The notes: generated by a model not told the origin, from the sequence alone. A DNA stretch of 64,000 bases from Chryseobacterium sp. ON_d1 (GCF_006829085.1 NZ_BJTC01000003.1:124001-188000); one strand, 5' to 3'. Positions 33,210 to 42,100 are shown, numbered from the stretch's first letter. Numbers and translations: made by a program.

Positions 33210-33303
33210 TTAATGAGAACCCGGAACTTAGAGATTAGAAGCTGGTAAAACTTCGTTTCTGATCTTATCTGATTTCTGAATTCTCACCTTTAATTTGTAA
33301 AAT

Positions 33304-34083
33304 ATGGAAATTTTAAATTCAAAAATATTCGGCGAAAATTTGACCCACACGCCGCTTCTTGTATTTCATGGATTATTTGGAATGCTTGACAACTGGGGAA
33401 GCTTTGGAAAAGATCTGGGAGAATTTCTTCCTGTACATCTGATTGACCTTCGAAATCATGGAAGAAGCTTTCATTCAGACAGCATGTCTCATGATGATCT
33501 GGCAGATGACATTGCCCGTTATATGGATCATTACGGAATTCAGAAGGCACATGTACTGGGGCATTCATTAGGAGGGAAAGCAGTCATGCAGTTTGCCATA
33601 AAATACCCTGAACGTGTTGAAAAATTGATTGTTGTGGATATTTCGCCTAAAGCATATCCACCGCATCATCAAGGAATTATCAAAGCTCTGGAAACCGTTG
33701 ATTTTAATACTGTGAGCTCAAGAAATGAAGTGGAAGCTGTCCTGAATCAGTACATTCCGGAAAGATCGACAGTGCAGTTTTTAACGAAAAACCTTTATTG
33801 GGATGAAAAAAAAAAACTGGGCTGGAGATTCAATCTTAAAACATTATCCGAAAAGTATAATGAATTTGTATCCAATGCTATTAAATTCGGAGTTTTTGAA
33901 GGGGATGCATTATTTATAGCCGGGGCAAAGTCCAATTATATCCTGCCGCAGGATGAATATGGAATCAAGCAGCAATTTCCTAAAGCTAAAATAGTTACAG
34001 TAAAGAATGCAGGACATTGGGTACAGGCGGAAAATCCTATTGATTTTGCAAATGTTGTTAAGGAATTTCTTGGTTTAAATTAA
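33304..34083 (+). CDS. Alpha/beta hydrolase (YbfF-like esterase)
   Basis: A 259-residue alpha/beta hydrolase: oxyanion HGLFGMLDNW (22-31), nucleophile elbow GHSLGG with Ser88, and a C-terminal KNAGHWVQAENP with the catalytic His. It fits the YbfF/PHB-depolymerase-like group of cytoplasmic esterases with broad acyl substrates. It ends 114 nt before the graspetide precursors; no evidence links it to their processing. Confidence 0.87.
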   Translation: MEILNSKIFGENLTHTPLLVFHGLFGMLDNWGSFGKDLGEFLPVHLIDLRNHGRSFHSDSMSHDDLADDIARYMDHYGIQKAHVLGHSLGGKAVMQFAIKYPERVEKLIVVDISPKAYPPHHQGIIKALETVDFNTVSSRNEVEAVLNQYIPERSTVQFLTKNLYWDEKKKLGWRFNLKTLSEKYNEFVSNAIKFGVFEGDALFIAGAKSNYILPQDEYGIKQQFPKAKIVTVKNAGHWVQAENPIDFANVVKEFLGLN

Positions 34084-34197
34084 TTTTATACTTCACTTTT
34101 CTATATTATGTTAAAATTTTATTAAAACGTAATATTATTTCTCTATAAGATGAAATTTTTGTACTTTGGATTTTCAAAACAATAAAAATATTAACTT

Positions 34198-34434
34198 ATG
34201 GAAAACAAAAATTCAAAAAAGAAGCCGTTTTTCGCTACATTCTTGGAAAAACAGGTTAAAGATCCTGAGACAGTAAAAGGAGGAGGTATTACTTCTGTCC
34301 TTGCAGATCAGATTACTACAGCCCTGCAGGATCAGATCACTACACCTCTTAAGGATAATGTTACTAAGCCTGATAATGATAATGTAACGATGAAATATCC
34401 TTCTGACGGTGATGAGGATGTTTTAGAAGTATGA
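34198..34434 (+). CDS. Microviridin-like graspetide precursor peptide 1
   Basis: 78 residues. The leader contains PFFATFLEKQ (10-19), which corresponds to the PFFARFLE recognition helix of microviridin precursors, and ends VKGGG (26-30), a likely Gly-Gly-type cleavage region. Residues 37-68 form four 8-residue units starting Asp37, Asp45, Asp53 and Asp61, with Thr at 40, 48, 56 and 64. The last leads into TMKYPSDGDED (64-74), the microviridin core (T-x-K-x-P-S-D). ATP-grasp ligases downstream should form side-chain ester and amide rings. It is a multicore candidate. Confidence 0.9.
   Translation: MENKNSKKKPFFATFLEKQVKDPETVKGGGITSVLADQITTALQDQITTPLKDNVTKPDNDNVTMKYPSDGDEDVLEV
34306..34401 (+). 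repeat. Four tandem 24-bp units in precursor 1
   Basis: Units of 24 nt (34306, 34330, 34354, 34378) each begin GAT and encode Asp-[Gln/Asn]-[Ile/Val]-Thr-x4. The first three are the most alike at amino-acid level; the last runs into the core motif. Confidence 0.75.
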
Positions 34435-34485
34435 GAAAATATACAAGCATAAGCTAAATTATAAATCAAACCAAAACTAAACATT

Positions 34486-34710
34486 ATGAAAAGCAACAAC
34501 TCAAAGAAGAAGCCTTTTTTCGCATCATTCTTAGAAAAACAGGTAAAGGATCCTGAAACAGTAAAAGGAGGAGGTGATATAACCCTTGCTCAAACGGATT
34601 TGATCACAAAGCCGACAGTAGATACGGTGACATCTCCAAAAGATGATATGATGCAAACCATGAAATATCCATCTGACGGTGATGATGATGTCATCCACCT
34701 TCCACTGTAA
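34486..34710 (+). CDS. Microviridin-like graspetide precursor peptide 2
   Basis: 74 residues, a paralogue of precursor 1: a nearly identical leader (SKKKPFFASFLEKQ... VKGGG, 6-30) and a different middle. Asp38-Leu-Ile-Thr41 and Asp46-Thr-Val-Thr49 repeat with the same 8-residue period, then Asp54, and the core TMKYPSDGDDD (58-68) ends the peptide (VIHLPL tail). Thr-x4-Asp spacing recurs at Thr41/Asp46 and Thr49/Asp54. It starts 51 nt after precursor 1 and is followed by a terminator. Confidence 0.9.
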   Translation: MKSNNSKKKPFFASFLEKQVKDPETVKGGGDITLAQTDLITKPTVDTVTSPKDDMMQTMKYPSDGDDDVIHLPL

Positions 34711-34740
34711 GATCAGAAAGAATATTAAATAAAATAGTAG

Positions 34741-34770
34741 GGGAAACTTAAACATTAAGTTTCCCTTTTT
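34741..34770 (+). terminator. Terminator between precursor genes and ATP-grasp genes
   Basis: GGGAAACTTAA, ACA loop, TTAAGTTTCCC, TTTTT: an 11-bp perfect stem. Partial read-through would give abundant precursor and little enzyme. Confidence 0.85.
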
Positions 34771-34784
34771 AATAAAACCAGCAA

Positions 34785-35741
34785 ATGATTCTCTGCATCA
34801 CCCACTCACAGGATTTTTATAACATCGATATCTTTTTTGAATATCTGGCCTCTCAAAATATTCCTTATTTCAGACTCAATTCTGACCGCCTGAACCATCT
34901 TCAGAAGATCAGCATTCATGAAAACTCATTTGAACTGACTGATGAGCTTGGAAATACAATACATTCTGATGATATTAAAGGAGTATGGCACAGAAAAGCC
35001 TGGAGAATAAATGCTCCTGAAGAACTGGATCAGGATTATGAAAGACTTTTTCTGAATGAATATGGAAGTCTTAGGTACAATCTGATGACTGCCTTAGAGC
35101 ATGTTCCCTGGATTAACCCTTATGAGAATGAAAAGAAGGTTGATGGTAACAAAATATTTCAGCTGAAAATGGCACAGAGAAATAATTTAACAATTCCCAA
35201 AACCATCTTTTCCAATGATGAAGAAAAAATAATGGCATTTTTCCATCAATACTGCCAGGGAAAAGCAATCGCAAAGCTTCATGGAGTAACCGCAAAAACA
35301 ATGTCAGGAGAAAATATGATTTCGACTATGGTTATAGAGGAAGATTCTCTTGAACATCTTTCTGATATTGCCTATTGCCCTATGATTTTTCAGCCTTATA
35401 TTGACAAAGAATATGAATTGAGAATTGTCTATATCGATGGCGGCTTTTTCACAGGAAAGATCAATAACAGCAAAAATGCAGATTGGAGAGTAGCACGTGA
35501 AGGCTATTTCTGGTCAGCATATGAACTGCCTGAAGCTATAAAAGCCAATATAACTGGTATGATGAGTGAAATGGGGCTTTATATGGGAGCTATTGATATG
35601 ATCAAAGGCAGAGACGAAAAATATTATTTCCTTGAAGTGAATCCACAGGGAGAATGGGGAATGTTACAGAAAGAACTGGGGTTTCCCATCGCAGAAAGAA
35701 TTGCTGATAACCTTATCAAAAGAATTAATTCCCATGAATAA
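34785..35741 (+). CDS. MvdC/MvdD-family ATP-grasp graspetide ligase 1
   Basis: 318 residues of the graspetide ATP-grasp family: N-terminal opening ITHSQDFYN, the GVWHRKAW stretch (about 66-73), GNKIFQLKMAQ, substrate-side region EYELRIVYIDGGFF, and the Mg-binding end GAIDMIKG...YYFLEVNPQGEW (about 264-289). It should activate Asp/Glu side chains of the precursors as acyl phosphates and close rings with Thr/Ser (ester) or Lys (amide). It overlaps ligase 2 by 8 nt. Which of the two makes esters cannot be told from sequence alone. Confidence 0.9.
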   Translation: MILCITHSQDFYNIDIFFEYLASQNIPYFRLNSDRLNHLQKISIHENSFELTDELGNTIHSDDIKGVWHRKAWRINAPEELDQDYERLFLNEYGSLRYNLMTALEHVPWINPYENEKKVDGNKIFQLKMAQRNNLTIPKTIFSNDEEKIMAFFHQYCQGKAIAKLHGVTAKTMSGENMISTMVIEEDSLEHLSDIAYCPMIFQPYIDKEYELRIVYIDGGFFTGKINNSKNADWRVAREGYFWSAYELPEAIKANITGMMSEMGLYMGAIDMIKGRDEKYYFLEVNPQGEWGMLQKELGFPIAERIADNLIKRINSHE

Positions 35742-36738
35742 AATTTTAATTATAACGCATACCGCGGATAACTTTTCTATTGAAAAAGTAACAGAATACA
35801 TCGAAAAAAATAACTGTGAAGTCATTCGCTTTGATGTAGATGTATATCCCTTACAAAATAAACTGTCTACTATTTTTCAGGATGGAGAATGGGTGAGCTT
35901 TCTTGAAACGCCTGAAGCAAAACACCGTTTGGATGATATCTCGGCAATCTGGTACCGAAGAGCTTACAATATCGGAAAAGGATTAAGAGAAGAAATGGAT
36001 TCTAAGTTTTACGGAGCGGCAATGGGAGAAATAAGGAATACACTTTTTGGTTTCTTTGAATCTGTGGATGCCTATTCTTTGGGAAAACCAAGTGTTTACA
36101 GAAGGCTTGACAGTAAAGAAGAACAGCTGAAAATCGCAGATAAACTGGGACTGACCATTCCTGCCACCTGCCTTACCAACAATCCTGATGAAGCCCGGAA
36201 ATTTATTCTGAAACATCAGAATGTAGTGGCCAAAATGCAAACCGGTTTTGCCATCTATGAAGACGGTGTTGAAAGCGTAGTATTTACCAATGTTGTGAGC
36301 GAGGACAAGTTAGAGGAACTGGATTCATTATTGTACTGTCCGATGCAGTTTCAGCAGATGATTCAAAAGAAAAAAGAACTCCGTATTACCATCGTGGGAA
36401 GAGATGTTTATGCATTTGAAATAGATTCCCAGCAGTCAGAAGATGCTAAAATAGACTGGAGAAAAGACGGAGTCAATCTTATCGATAAATGGAACAGGAC
36501 AGAGCTTCCTGCGGATGTAGAGGCCAAACTGCTGGAGCTTCTTGATATTTACAACGTAGATTATGGAGCAATAGACATGATTGTTTCTCCTGAAGATGAA
36601 TATTATTTCATAGAGATCAATGCTGCAGGAGAATTCTTCTGGCTGGATAATCTTACAGAAGGAAATCTTATTTCCAGAAGTATTGCAGATGTTCTTTGCG
36701 ACAAAGCTCCAAGGAGAAATAATGAGGTAATGGCTTAG
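35734..36738 (+). CDS. MvdC/MvdD-family ATP-grasp graspetide ligase 2
   Basis: 334 residues from ATG 35734, inside the end of ligase 1 (a longer frame from 35701 would overlap more). Family features: ITHTADNFS at the start, AIWYRRAYNIG, VVAKMQTGFA, ELRITIVGRDVYAFEI and the ATP-grasp end GAIDMIVSPEDEYYFIEINAAGEFFWL. It is a paralogue of ligase 1, and the two-ligase layout matches microviridin clusters, in which one enzyme makes two esters and the other an amide. A terminator follows at 36759. Confidence 0.9.
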   Translation: MNKILIITHTADNFSIEKVTEYIEKNNCEVIRFDVDVYPLQNKLSTIFQDGEWVSFLETPEAKHRLDDISAIWYRRAYNIGKGLREEMDSKFYGAAMGEIRNTLFGFFESVDAYSLGKPSVYRRLDSKEEQLKIADKLGLTIPATCLTNNPDEARKFILKHQNVVAKMQTGFAIYEDGVESVVFTNVVSEDKLEELDSLLYCPMQFQQMIQKKKELRITIVGRDVYAFEIDSQQSEDAKIDWRKDGVNLIDKWNRTELPADVEAKLLELLDIYNVDYGAIDMIVSPEDEYYFIEINAAGEFFWLDNLTEGNLISRSIADVLCDKAPRRNNEVMA

Positions 36739-36758
36739 CATTAAATATTTTTAATCTT

Positions 36759-36797
36759 AAAAGTCCTGAAAGCTGTCAATTCTTTCAGGACTTTTAC
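36759..36797 (+). terminator. Terminator after the graspetide cluster
   Basis: A perfect 14-bp stem AAAAGTCCTGAAAG / CTTTCAGGACTTTT with a 9-nt loop. It ends the operon. Confidence 0.8.
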
Positions 36798-36995
36798 ATA
36801 CAATCATATGCTGCATTTTAGTTTTTTTCTGATTGTTGGTAGAGGAATGATAATATTGGTTAAATTAAGTGGAATTATGCTTTAAAAATCGCAAATTTGC
36901 AGAAGCAGTTTTTCTGAAGAATTTTTATAGATCCGGAAGAATTGCCGGATAGAAAATATTGTTATATTTTAGTCAGCAATCAAGTAAAATAATTA

Positions 36996-38009
36996 ATGAT
37001 TTTTGTAACGGGTGCTACCGGAATTCTGGGAAGAATAATTGTACTGGAACTTCTTAAAAGAGGAAAAAATGTACGTGCTTCCAAAAGACCGGGCAGCAAT
37101 TTAAACGACGTAAGGCATTCATACAGCTTTTATACAGAGAATCCCGACGATTTTTTTAATAAAATTGAATGGGTAAACGTAGATTTTGATGATCTTGATT
37201 CTTTGAAAGCAGTGCTGCAGGGTGTAGATGAGGTGTATCACTGTGCCGCAAAGGTGAGCTTTCATCCGAAAGACGAAAAAGAATTGTACCATACCAACAT
37301 CAGGGGTACAGAAAACTTATTGTTTGCCTGTGAAGGGTCAGACGTTAAGAAGTTTCTTCATGTAAGTTCCGTTGCCGTTCTTGATAATTTTAATGAAAAA
37401 GGAGAATTAGACGAAAGTTCTGACTTTAATCCGAAAATGGAACACTCTGCCTATGGGATTTCAAAACATTTATCTGAAATGGAAGCCTGGAGAGCCTCAG
37501 CAGAGGGCCTGAATGTCATTATTATCAATCCGGGAATGATCATAGGAAGCGGAAACTGGGACCAAAGCAGCGGTGAGCTTTTTTCTACATTTGAAGAAAA
37601 CAGCTTTACCTTTTCAGGAGGTTCAGCTTATGTTGATGTAAGAGACGTAGCCCGTACGGCAATCGGACTGATGGAAAACAATTTTTTTGGAGAACGCTTT
37701 ATCATTGTGGCGGAAAATAACAGATATGCTGATCTTGCCAAACAGATCAGGACCCGTCTTGGGCTTAAAGAAGCAAAAATTCTTACCCAGACCCAGCTAA
37801 ATATCGGAAGGGTAGCCAACATCCTTTTCGGATGGCTGATTCCAAAGCTCAGAATGGTGACTAAATCCAATATCGAGGCCATATCTTCATTCAGCACCAT
37901 TTCCAATCACAAAGTCAAAGAAAAATTGAACTATCAGTTTATTCCCGTAAAAGAAAGTATAGACTTTCACCTGAATAATTATATTAACGACAAAAAGCTG
38001 AAGAAATGA
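36996..38009 (+). CDS. NAD-dependent epimerase/dehydratase (extended SDR)
   Basis: 337 residues, Rossmann fold with GATGILG (6-12), SSVAVLD, and the catalytic Tyr/Lys pair in SAYGISKHLSEMEAW. It resembles the hydroxysteroid/dihydroflavonol reductase-like group of extended SDRs. The stop overlaps the start of the acyl-CoA ligase (ATGA), so the two are translated together, which suggests lipid-related chemistry. The substrate is unknown. Confidence 0.86.
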   Translation: MIFVTGATGILGRIIVLELLKRGKNVRASKRPGSNLNDVRHSYSFYTENPDDFFNKIEWVNVDFDDLDSLKAVLQGVDEVYHCAAKVSFHPKDEKELYHTNIRGTENLLFACEGSDVKKFLHVSSVAVLDNFNEKGELDESSDFNPKMEHSAYGISKHLSEMEAWRASAEGLNVIIINPGMIIGSGNWDQSSGELFSTFEENSFTFSGGSAYVDVRDVARTAIGLMENNFFGERFIIVAENNRYADLAKQIRTRLGLKEAKILTQTQLNIGRVANILFGWLIPKLRMVTKSNIEAISSFSTISNHKVKEKLNYQFIPVKESIDFHLNNYINDKKLKK

Positions 38010-39775
38010 ATCTTGCAGAGGCAATTATCCTTAAAAATGTAGAAAAACATCCTATAAAAGCAGCCATCGGATTTAAAAAGAAAGATGAAGCCTGGAAAGA
38101 ACTGAGCTGGAAAAAATTCAGCGAGATTATTTTTAAAACAGCCAACGCTTTAAAGGAAACGGGTGTTCAGGAAAACGACAGAGTTGCTATTTATTCAGAT
38201 AATTCGTCCGAATGGATGATCATGGATCTTGCTTCAATGGCTATAGGAGCTGTTACAGTACCAATTTATTCTACCAATAATGCTGAACAGGCAGAGCACA
38301 TCATCAACGATTCAGGGGCTAAAGTTGTTTTGGTAGGAAACCAGATGCAGTATGACGCCTGCCTGGAGTTTTTACATAAAGAAGAAAACAGCCTGGAAAC
38401 GATTATTGTTTCCAAAAAAGCAGTATGGATCAAAAAGGAATTCAATAGCTTTTACCTTGAAGATTTTATAGCAAAAGCTTCACCAAAGCTGGAGATCTGT
38501 AAAAGAGAGCATGATGATACAGCCACATTGATCTATACCTCCGGAACCACCGGAATTCCAAAGGGAGTAATGCTTACCCACGGAAATTTTATCAAAGCAT
38601 TTGATTCCCATTTTGAATTTTTTAAGTTTAAAAACTTTGAAGAAGAATTATCGCTGGCATTTTTACCGTTAAGTCATGTGTTTGAAAGAAGCTGGAGCTT
38701 GCTTTGTTTATATGGCGGAGCGCGTGTTTATTTCCTGGAAGACCCTAAAAATGTAGCCAAGGCACTGGAAGAAGTGAAGCCTACGGCAATGTGTGCTGTA
38801 CCCAGGTTTTTCCAGAAAGTATATGCCGGAGTTCTCGAAAAGGCGGAGGAAGGTTCACCTTTAAAAAAGAAAATCTTTAGCTGGGCACTTAAAACCGGAT
38901 GGGAAACTGCAGAACTGAGAAGAAATGAACAACCGGTTCCTTTTGGACTGAAATTCAAAGAATCTGTTGCGGATATGCTGGTCTTCAGTAAAATCAAAGA
39001 AAAAATGGGTGGAAGACTTTGGTTCTTACCTTGTGGTGGTGCATCTCTTTCGCCGGAAGTTACCCGTTTCTTTGAATCAGTAGGAATTCATGTAACCGTA
39101 GGATATGGATTAACAGAAACCACTGCAACCCTTACTCTTTTCCCTCTTACTCATTTTGAACATGGAACCAGCGGAAAACCATTACCGGGGGTAGAAATGC
39201 GTATCGGAGAAAATGATGAGATCCAGGCCAGAGGTAACGGTATCATGAAAGGTTACTACAATAAACCTGAAGAAACGCAGAAGGTATTCACAGAAGACGG
39301 ATGGTTCAAGACTGGTGATGCAGGGAAGTTTGATGATAAAGGAAACCTGATCATTACAGACAGAATCAAAGATCTCATGAAAACTTCCAACGGAAAATAT
39401 ATCGCTCCTCAGCAGATCGAGAATCTTCTGACCAATAATAATTTTATCCAGCAGATCATGCTGATTGCAGAAGGAAGACAGTTTGTTTCAGCGTTGATTG
39501 TGCCTAACTTTGAGTTTTTACAGGACTATATCAAAAAGAATAATATTCCTTTTACCAATTGGGAAGAGGCTGTAAAAAATGAAAAGGTAATTGATGTTTA
39601 TAAAGAGAAAATTAAAGAATTACAAAGCCATCTGGCAGATTATGAGAAAGTGAAAAAATTTACTTTAATGCCGGCTGAATTTGATATCAATACAGGAGAA
39701 ATAACCCCTACTTTGAAGGTCAAAAGAAATGTGGTAATTAAGAAATATGCAGATATTATAGAGAAGATGTACTAA
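38006..39775 (+). CDS. Long-chain acyl-CoA ligase (AMP-binding)
   Basis: A 589-residue ANL enzyme. P-loop TLIYTSGTTGIPKGVMLTH (about 173-191), VGYGLTETTATLTLFP (adenylate-binding), GWFKTGDAGKFDDKGNLIITDR (hinge), and a C-terminal TPTLKVKRNVV with the catalytic Lys. It makes fatty acyl-AMP then acyl-CoA. It starts inside the epimerase stop codon, and MvaD follows after 21 nt, giving a likely three-gene lipid/isoprenoid unit. Confidence 0.9.
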   Translation: MNLAEAIILKNVEKHPIKAAIGFKKKDEAWKELSWKKFSEIIFKTANALKETGVQENDRVAIYSDNSSEWMIMDLASMAIGAVTVPIYSTNNAEQAEHIINDSGAKVVLVGNQMQYDACLEFLHKEENSLETIIVSKKAVWIKKEFNSFYLEDFIAKASPKLEICKREHDDTATLIYTSGTTGIPKGVMLTHGNFIKAFDSHFEFFKFKNFEEELSLAFLPLSHVFERSWSLLCLYGGARVYFLEDPKNVAKALEEVKPTAMCAVPRFFQKVYAGVLEKAEEGSPLKKKIFSWALKTGWETAELRRNEQPVPFGLKFKESVADMLVFSKIKEKMGGRLWFLPCGGASLSPEVTRFFESVGIHVTVGYGLTETTATLTLFPLTHFEHGTSGKPLPGVEMRIGENDEIQARGNGIMKGYYNKPEETQKVFTEDGWFKTGDAGKFDDKGNLIITDRIKDLMKTSNGKYIAPQQIENLLTNNNFIQQIMLIAEGRQFVSALIVPNFEFLQDYIKKNNIPFTNWEEAVKNEKVIDVYKEKIKELQSHLADYEKVKKFTLMPAEFDINTGEITPTLKVKRNVVIKKYADIIEKMY

Positions 39776-39796
39776 ACAGTACCTTTAAATTAAACT

Positions 39797-40855
39797 ATGA
39801 CGACACAAGAATTTATAGGAAAAGAAAATTTCACCATTCATACACAAACGGTTTCAGAGAGCTGTCCGTCTAATATTGCCCTGATTAAATATTGGGGAAA
39901 ATATGTTGATCAGATTCCTGCCAATCCAAGTATCAGTTATACTTTAAATCATTGTAAAACCAATACTTCAATGGAATTTGTAGCTAATGAACCTTTTTCG
40001 GTACAGACTTTTCTGGCTGGAAATGAAGAAGTGAAGTTTGCCGAAAAAATTGAAAAATATTTCAGAAATATAGAACAGTATCTTCCATGGATTCTGAAAG
40101 GAAAATATATCATCAGAACAGAGAATACATTTCCGCACAGTTCCGGGATTGCAAGTTCTGCTTCAGGATTTGGAGCGATTGCAAAATGTCTTATGGCTTT
40201 GGATGCTTCATTCACAGAAAAAACTTCTGAAGAAGAATCTTTGAGAAAAGCTTCCTTTCTGGCAAGATTGGGAAGCGGAAGTGCATGCAGAAGCTTATAC
40301 AACGGGCTTGTGGTATGGGGAGAAACTGATGAGGTAGAAGGAAGTTCTGATCTGTTCGGGGTGCAGTATCCGGATGCTGAAATTCACGAAGTATTCAAAA
40401 ACTTTAACGATTGGGTGCTGTTGATTCATGAAGGGCAGAAAAGTGTTTCTTCAACGGTAGGACACGGCCTGATGAAAACCAATCCTTATGCAGAAAGAAG
40501 ATTTCAGGAAGCCAGGGAAAACTTTGTTCCGATGAAAGAAATTCTGAAAAGTGGAGATATGGAACGTTTCATCAAACTGGTAGAGCATGAAGCGCTTACA
40601 TTACATGCCATGATGATGATGAGTGATCCTGCTTTTATCCTGATGAAAACAGGAACACTGGAAGTAATCAATAAAATCTGGGATTTTAGAAGAGAAACAG
40701 GATATCCTCTATTCTTCACGCTGGATGCCGGAGCCAACGTTCATCTTCTGTTCCCGGATAATGGTTCTGAAGAACAGATTAAAACATTCATTGAAGCTGA
40801 GCTGTTACAGCATACCCAGAAAAATGGAGTAGTAAAGGATGTGATGAATTTCTAA
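39797..40855 (+). CDS. mvaD: Diphosphomevalonate decarboxylase
   Basis: A 352-residue GHMP-superfamily enzyme: CPSNIALIKYWGK (23-35), PANPSISYTL, and the phosphate-binding FPHSSGIASSASGFGA (about 113-128), with LDAGANVHLLF near the end holding the catalytic Asp. It makes isopentenyl diphosphate in the mevalonate pathway, which Flavobacteriia use instead of the MEP route. The length is typical of bacterial MvaD, and a terminator follows. Confidence 0.9.
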   Translation: MTTQEFIGKENFTIHTQTVSESCPSNIALIKYWGKYVDQIPANPSISYTLNHCKTNTSMEFVANEPFSVQTFLAGNEEVKFAEKIEKYFRNIEQYLPWILKGKYIIRTENTFPHSSGIASSASGFGAIAKCLMALDASFTEKTSEEESLRKASFLARLGSGSACRSLYNGLVVWGETDEVEGSSDLFGVQYPDAEIHEVFKNFNDWVLLIHEGQKSVSSTVGHGLMKTNPYAERRFQEARENFVPMKEILKSGDMERFIKLVEHEALTLHAMMMMSDPAFILMKTGTLEVINKIWDFRRETGYPLFFTLDAGANVHLLFPDNGSEEQIKTFIEAELLQHTQKNGVVKDVMNF

Positions 40856-40882
40856 AGTAAAACAGAAAAATATTCAAATAGG

Positions 40883-40907
40883 AGTGGGCTTGTGTCCACT
40901 TTTTTTA
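40883..40907 (+). terminator. Terminator after mvaD
   Basis: AGTGGGC, TTGT, GTCCACT (one G-T pair), then seven T. Confidence 0.65.
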
Positions 40908-40910
40908 TGC

Positions 40911-41993
40911 TTAATCTTCAGTGGCAACCGTTTCACGCTCACCATCTTCCTTTTTTCCTTCCTCGATCATGATTTCTGCTTCTGCTTTTTCTTCGGCAGT
41001 AGCTCTTTCAATCAGTTCTTCTTGTTCATCATTGTGATGATCTATGAAAAATTCGCAGTATACAGGAAGGTGATCTGAACCAAAACTTTCCAGGGTTTTC
41101 AGCTGTCTGATAAAGATATCTTCACTGTGAAACATCAGATCAATAGGAAATCTTAAAAGACGATACTTGGCGTGGAAGGTAGAAACAAAAGAATGTCCTA
41201 CTCTCGGATCTATCAGATGACTGGTTTTTCTGAAAAGTACAGATGATCTTGACCACGCGACGTTATTGAAATCACCTGCTACAATAACAGGCTTTCTGAT
41301 GTCTTTTATACGTTTGGCAGCACTCAGAAGATCACCATCCCTTTCCTTCGATGTTTCTTCCTCTGTAGGACTCGGCGGTGGTGGATGTACACCGAAGAAA
41401 ACAAAAGAAAATCCATCAGCTGTTTTCATGTGAATTTCAATGCTCGGAATATCATCAGCCACAAAATAATGAGTTCTGGCTTCTTTAATGATAACCCTCG
41501 AATAAAAATGCATTCCATAGGTGTTTTCAAGAGTCACTTTATGCTGATAGGGATATTCTTTTTCCAGTGGTCTCAGTGCGGTCTCCCAATCGCTGTTACT
41601 TTCCATCGTCATGAAAAAATCCGGATTATGCTTTTTGACAAGACTTGAGAATCTTTCATATTCCTTATTGAACTGATAAACATTGGCCGAAATAAAATGT
41701 AGCTTATCAGAAGACTTGTGAAGCTGTCTGTGCTTTTTTACAGGATACAGAGGGGTATACCTAACGAGAGTCTGACCGTGGTAGACAAACAAAGCCAATA
41801 AAAAGCCCTGATAATACCATACATATTCTTTTGATTGGATCATAAGTCCAAGCAGAAAAGTGAAAATTATAAAATAAGTAACCTGTATTTTAGCAAATTC
41901 AGGAACCCTGAATATCCAGTGAGAATGCTTAATTTTTGGCAGTATAGTTATGACCAGTAAAAGTATGGTCAGAGTCATATAAATAATCCACAT
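40911..41993 (-). CDS. Membrane-anchored endonuclease/exonuclease/phosphatase (EEP) family protein
   Basis: 360 residues: two to three N-terminal membrane helices (about 2-17, 32-50, 55-73), then an EEP fold with TMESNSDW (metal-binding Glu), GDFNNVAWS (catalytic Asp-x-Asn) and GSDHLPVYCEF (catalytic His) at about 315-325. The C-terminus is Glu/Lys-rich. EEP enzymes cleave phosphodiesters of DNA, RNA or lipids; a membrane-anchored form with the domain facing outward may act on extracellular DNA or lipids. It ends 56 nt from the mvaD stop, converging. Confidence 0.85.
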   Translation of the reverse strand: MWIIYMTLTILLLVITILPKIKHSHWIFRVPEFAKIQVTYFIIFTFLLGLMIQSKEYVWYYQGFLLALFVYHGQTLVRYTPLYPVKKHRQLHKSSDKLHFISANVYQFNKEYERFSSLVKKHNPDFFMTMESNSDWETALRPLEKEYPYQHKVTLENTYGMHFYSRVIIKEARTHYFVADDIPSIEIHMKTADGFSFVFFGVHPPPPSPTEEETSKERDGDLLSAAKRIKDIRKPVIVAGDFNNVAWSRSSVLFRKTSHLIDPRVGHSFVSTFHAKYRLLRFPIDLMFHSEDIFIRQLKTLESFGSDHLPVYCEFFIDHHNDEQEELIERATAEEKAEAEIMIEEGKKEDGERETVATED

Positions 41994-42100
41994 ATAAAAA
42001 ACTGAAATAATTTTGCTACAATTTAAGGAAAATGAATTTTAAAATTTATTGATCAATTTAAATTTTATTTTATCTATTTTTATTAATCTAAATCTGTTCC

